Part shown: positions 61,543 to 64,000 of the stretch, in pieces
Layout: each line of letters begins with the position of its first letter
Position numbering within the stretch: position 1 is the stretch's first letter
Assembly (NCBI RefSeq): GCF_014656055.1
Contig: NZ_BNBR01000005.1
Coordinates: forward strand, 310,001-374,000
Direction: 5' to 3'
Source of the DNA: Streptomyces griseosporeus
GTDB lineage: Bacteria; Actinomycetota; Actinomycetes; Streptomycetales; Streptomycetaceae
Length of the DNA stretch: 64,000 nucleotides
The notes under the pieces: generated by a model
Database searches by the model: none
Told to the model about the DNA's origin: nothing
Seen by the model: only the letters and a program-made list of their open reading frames with translations
Program-made: the position numbers and the translations under genes

Positions 61543-61750
61543 ACCCGCCCGTCGCAGGGGTGGCCTGAACCCGTCCGGCCGGATCCCGGCGGCGTAAGCC
61601 GATGTCCGCCTCTCACCCCCCGTGCGGGTGTTCGGCCTTCCGTCCCCGTGCGGGTGATACCTCGGTAGGCGCCCCTGGACGCCATTCACGCAGGGGAGTC
61701 GTATGCCTACGCTGTGATGGTCGAGTGCGTAGGGCGTACGGGGGCGGAAC

Positions 61751-64000
61751 GTGGGATTCGGCTTCGGGCAGCGGCGGGGCGGTCACCTGCCCGCGGAACT
61801 GACCAGCTTCGTCGGCAGGGCGGGCGAACTCGCCGTGATCCGCGAGGCGCTGGCGGGGACGCGGCTGGTCACCCTGGTCGGCCCCGGCGGCGTGGGCAAG
61901 AGCCGTACGGCGCTGCGGGCGGCCGCCGAGGCGCAGGGCCGCTTCACCGACGGGGTGCGGCTTGTGGAGCTGTCGGCGCTGCACGACGCCGAGCTGGTCC
62001 CGGCGGTGCTGGCCGGGGTGCTGGAGCTGCCCGAGCAGTCCGGCATGAGCCCGCTGGACGCGGTGGTGGAGCATCTGCGCGGGCGGCGCCTGCTGATCGT
62101 GCTGGACACGTGTGAGCACCTGGTCGACGCGTGCGCGATGCTCTGCGACATCCTGCTGCGCGAGGCGCCCGGCCTGAGCGTCCTCGCCACCAGCCGGCAG
62201 CCGCTGGACGTGCCCGGCGAGCACTGCGTGCCGATCGCCCCGCTCTCCCGCGACGACGCCGTCGACCTGTTCCTGCAGCGGGCCGCGGCCGTCACCGGCG
62301 GCCTCGGGGTGGGCGACGACGACCGGGAGCGCACCCTCGCCCTGGTCGACCGGCTCGACGGGATCCCGCTCGCGCTGGAGCTGGCCGCGGTGCGGCTGCG
62401 GGCGGTGCCGCTGGCCGAGCTGGTGGCCCGCCTGGACCGCCGCTTCGAGGTGCTGACCGGCGGCCGGCGCACCGCGCTGACCCGGCACCAGACCCTGCGC
62501 ACCGCCATCGACTGGTCGTACGACCTGTGCACCGCGCAGGAGCGGCTGCTGTGGGCGCGGCTGAGCGCGTTCGCGGGCCCCTTCGACCTGCGGGCCGCCG
62601 AACGGGTGTGCGCGGGCGGCGAGTTACCCGCGGAGCGGGTGGTGGAGGCGCTGATCGGGCTGGTGGACAAGTCGGTCGTGCAGCGCATCGGCGAGCAGGG
62701 CGACCGCTACCGGCTGCTGGACACGATCCGCGAGTACGGCGCGGACCGGCTGGCGCCGGCGGACGACCGGGCGGACGTCCTGGCCCGGCACTTCGCCCAC
62801 TACGAGGAGCTGGTCGGCCGTTTCTGGGACGAGTTCACCGGCCCCTCCCAGGTCGCCCTGCACCGCGCGGTCCGGCGGGACGCGGCCGATGTGCGGGCCG
62901 CGCTGGAGTACGGCTGCGCGACCGAGGGGCGGGCGGTGGACGCGCTGTGGCTGGCGGCGCGGCTCGGGCCGTACTGGCGGGCGGCGGGCACCCTGTCCGA
63001 GGGCCGGTACTGGATCGACAAGGGGCTGGAGCGCACCCCGGGGGACTGCCCGGAGCGGGCCTGGGGCCTGTTCATGACGGGCGTGTTCGCCATCTGGTCG
63101 GGCGACCTGGACACCGCCATGGAGCGTTTCCCGGAGGCGCACCAGGTGGCCCGGCGGGCCGGGGAGCGGCGGGTGGAGCTGTTCGCGGAGGCCTACCTCG
63201 GCGCGCTGACCGCGCTGGGCGGGGCCGTCGAGGAGGGGCTGGCCGCGCTGGAGGACGCCCGGCGGCGGATCGTCGCCTCCCGCGACGGCCTCGGCATCGG
63301 TGTCATCCACTACGAGGCGGCGCTGCTGCGGGCCGTGCTCGGCGATCACGTCGGCGCGCTGGAGCTGTGCGCGACGGGGCTGTCGTATCTGGAGGGCACG
63401 GGCGAGCGGCAGTTGTACGCCTCCACGCTCGCCGTGCAGGGGATGATCCTGGCGCTGACCGGGGAGCACGAGGAGAGCGCGGAGCTGTTCGGGCGGGCGC
63501 TGCGGGCCGCCGGGGAGATCGGCGAGGTGCTGGTGGCGGCGCTGGCCTGTCTGGGTCTCGCCTGGTACGAGGCGCGGCGGGAGCGCTGGGTGCGGGCGTG
63601 CTGGCTGCTCGGGTACGCCGAGCACGCGCGCCGGCTGGGCGGTGACCCGGTGGCGATGCTGCCGCGGCTGCTGGAGGAGCAGGAGGCGGTGCAGAAGGCG
63701 GTCCGGGCGGCGCTGGGCGCCGGGGAGTTCGAGCGGTGGCGGGACGCGGGCGCGCGGATGTCGGGCCGTCAGGTGCTGGAGGCGGTGGAGGCCGACCTGG
63801 ACGTGCCCGGCGAGCGGCGGGCCCCGGAGCGCGCGGTGCTGCCCCGGCAGGGCGCGGTCCGCTCGGTGGACGTCCTCACGCGGCGCGAGCGGGAGGTGGC
63901 GGCGCTGGTCGCGCAGGGCCTGTCCAACCGGGAGGTCGCCGAACGCCTCGTCATCTCCAAGCGCACGGTGGACGCCCACGTGGAGCACATCCTCGCCAAG
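61751..64000 (+). CDS. NB-ARC/LuxR-type (LAL-like) transcriptional regulator, 3' truncated by window
   Basis: 750 codons visible, continuing past the edge. The P-loop is GPGGVGKS at 44-51 and the Walker B region LLIVLDTCEH at 114-123. After the nucleotide-binding domain a helical TPR-like middle (about 330-690) leads to a C-terminal LuxR helix-turn-helix (about 695-750; LTRREREVAALVAQGLSNREVA). This is the plan of large ATP-dependent activators of development or secondary metabolism. A stop codon upstream in frame makes GTG 61751 the likely start. Codon 292 (62624-62626) is TTA, so translation is expected to depend on bldA. Target genes are outside the window. Confidence 0.9.
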   Translation, partial: MGFGFGQRRGGHLPAELTSFVGRAGELAVIREALAGTRLVTLVGPGGVGKSRTALRAAAEAQGRFTDGVRLVELSALHDAELVPAVLAGVLELPEQSGMSPLDAVVEHLRGRRLLIVLDTCEHLVDACAMLCDILLREAPGLSVLATSRQPLDVPGEHCVPIAPLSRDDAVDLFLQRAAAVTGGLGVGDDDRERTLALVDRLDGIPLALELAAVRLRAVPLAELVARLDRRFEVLTGGRRTALTRHQTLRTAIDWSYDLCTAQERLLWARLSAFAGPFDLRAAERVCAGGELPAERVVEALIGLVDKSVVQRIGEQGDRYRLLDTIREYGADRLAPADDRADVLARHFAHYEELVGRFWDEFTGPSQVALHRAVRRDAADVRAALEYGCATEGRAVDALWLAARLGPYWRAAGTLSEGRYWIDKGLERTPGDCPERAWGLFMTGVFAIWSGDLDTAMERFPEAHQVARRAGERRVELFAEAYLGALTALGGAVEEGLAALEDARRRIVASRDGLGIGVIHYEAALLRAVLGDHVGALELCATGLSYLEGTGERQLYASTLAVQGMILALTGEHEESAELFGRALRAAGEIGEVLVAALACLGLAWYEARRERWVRACWLLGYAEHARRLGGDPVAMLPRLLEEQEAVQKAVRAALGAGEFERWRDAGARMSGRQVLEAVEADLDVPGERRAPERAVLPRQGAVRSVDVLTRREREVAALVAQGLSNREVAERLVISKRTVDAHVEHILAK

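Overview
The window is high-GC, densely packed actinobacterial chromosome with strong third-position GC bias, many GTG starts and rare TTA codons. It is almost certainly a Streptomyces (or close relative) core-chromosome segment. The combination of a divergent Ser/Thr kinase pair, a bkdABC operon, a K15-like DD-peptidase, aspS and metS recalls the arm-proximal side of the oriC region of model streptomycetes; this synteny is from memory and was not searched. A parS-like site inside aspS fits an origin-proximal location.

Layout. 1-4.8 kb: tail of an unidentified gene, two divergent membrane Ser/Thr kinases (one with a PASTA domain, one with a Thr/Pro-rich tail) and a phosphotransferase-fold protein. 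5.3-8.9 kb: bkdA-bkdB-bkdC, the branched-chain 2-oxoacid dehydrogenase E1alpha, E1beta and E2, with an elaborate upstream region and a 19-bp-stem terminator. 9-24.8 kb: housekeeping and small regulatory genes (DD-peptidase, GntR regulator plus MFS exporter, mycothiol-isomerase-like protein, nitrilase, LURP-one-like protein, GlxA-type regulator and divergent cupin, HTH/ricin-like membrane protein, thioredoxin-NHL protein, M18 aminopeptidase, acyl-CoA dehydrogenase, SseB-like protein). 24.9-30.2 kb: pirin, AI-2E-family permease, a duplicated SH3-like exported protein and a PAS-GAF-PP2C-HATPase phosphatase.

30.3-37.8 kb: aspS and metS bracket an accessory pocket (Tat-exported intradiol dioxygenase, orphan AbiEii-like nucleotidyltransferase, Uma2 protein, winged-helix protein with a zinc-knuckle tail). 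37.9-46.3 kb: VWA protein, membrane endo/exonuclease/phosphatase-fold protein, RmlD-like reductase, alpha/beta hydrolase and divergent MocR regulator, and small membrane or exported proteins.

46.5-53.9 kb is the most unusual part. A membrane PP2C phosphatase is followed by an EACC1-type protein, a membrane-crossing caspase-like peptidase whose outside part is a solute-binding-like domain plus VWA domain, and an orphan solute-binding lipoprotein with no permease. Beyond lie a 55-residue exported peptide and an HTH-TPR regulator sharing a palindromic promoter region. I read this as a candidate envelope-sensing cell-death or conflict system, possibly developmentally gated because the EACC1 gene has a TTA codon as codon 4. 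That interpretation is inference.

53.9-64 kb: lipoprotein, nucleoside hydrolase abutted by a 177-bp inverted-repeat element, a NiCoT nickel/cobalt permease under a cobalamin riboswitch, an LAETG sortase substrate, a DUF4142 protein, an exported Ig-like protein, a DUF6445-type protein, and the first 750 codons of a large NB-ARC/LuxR regulator (TTA-containing) that runs off the end.

No tRNA, rRNA, CRISPR array, intact insertion sequence or integrase was recognised. Eight strong hairpin terminators and several dispersed intergenic repeats mark gene boundaries.
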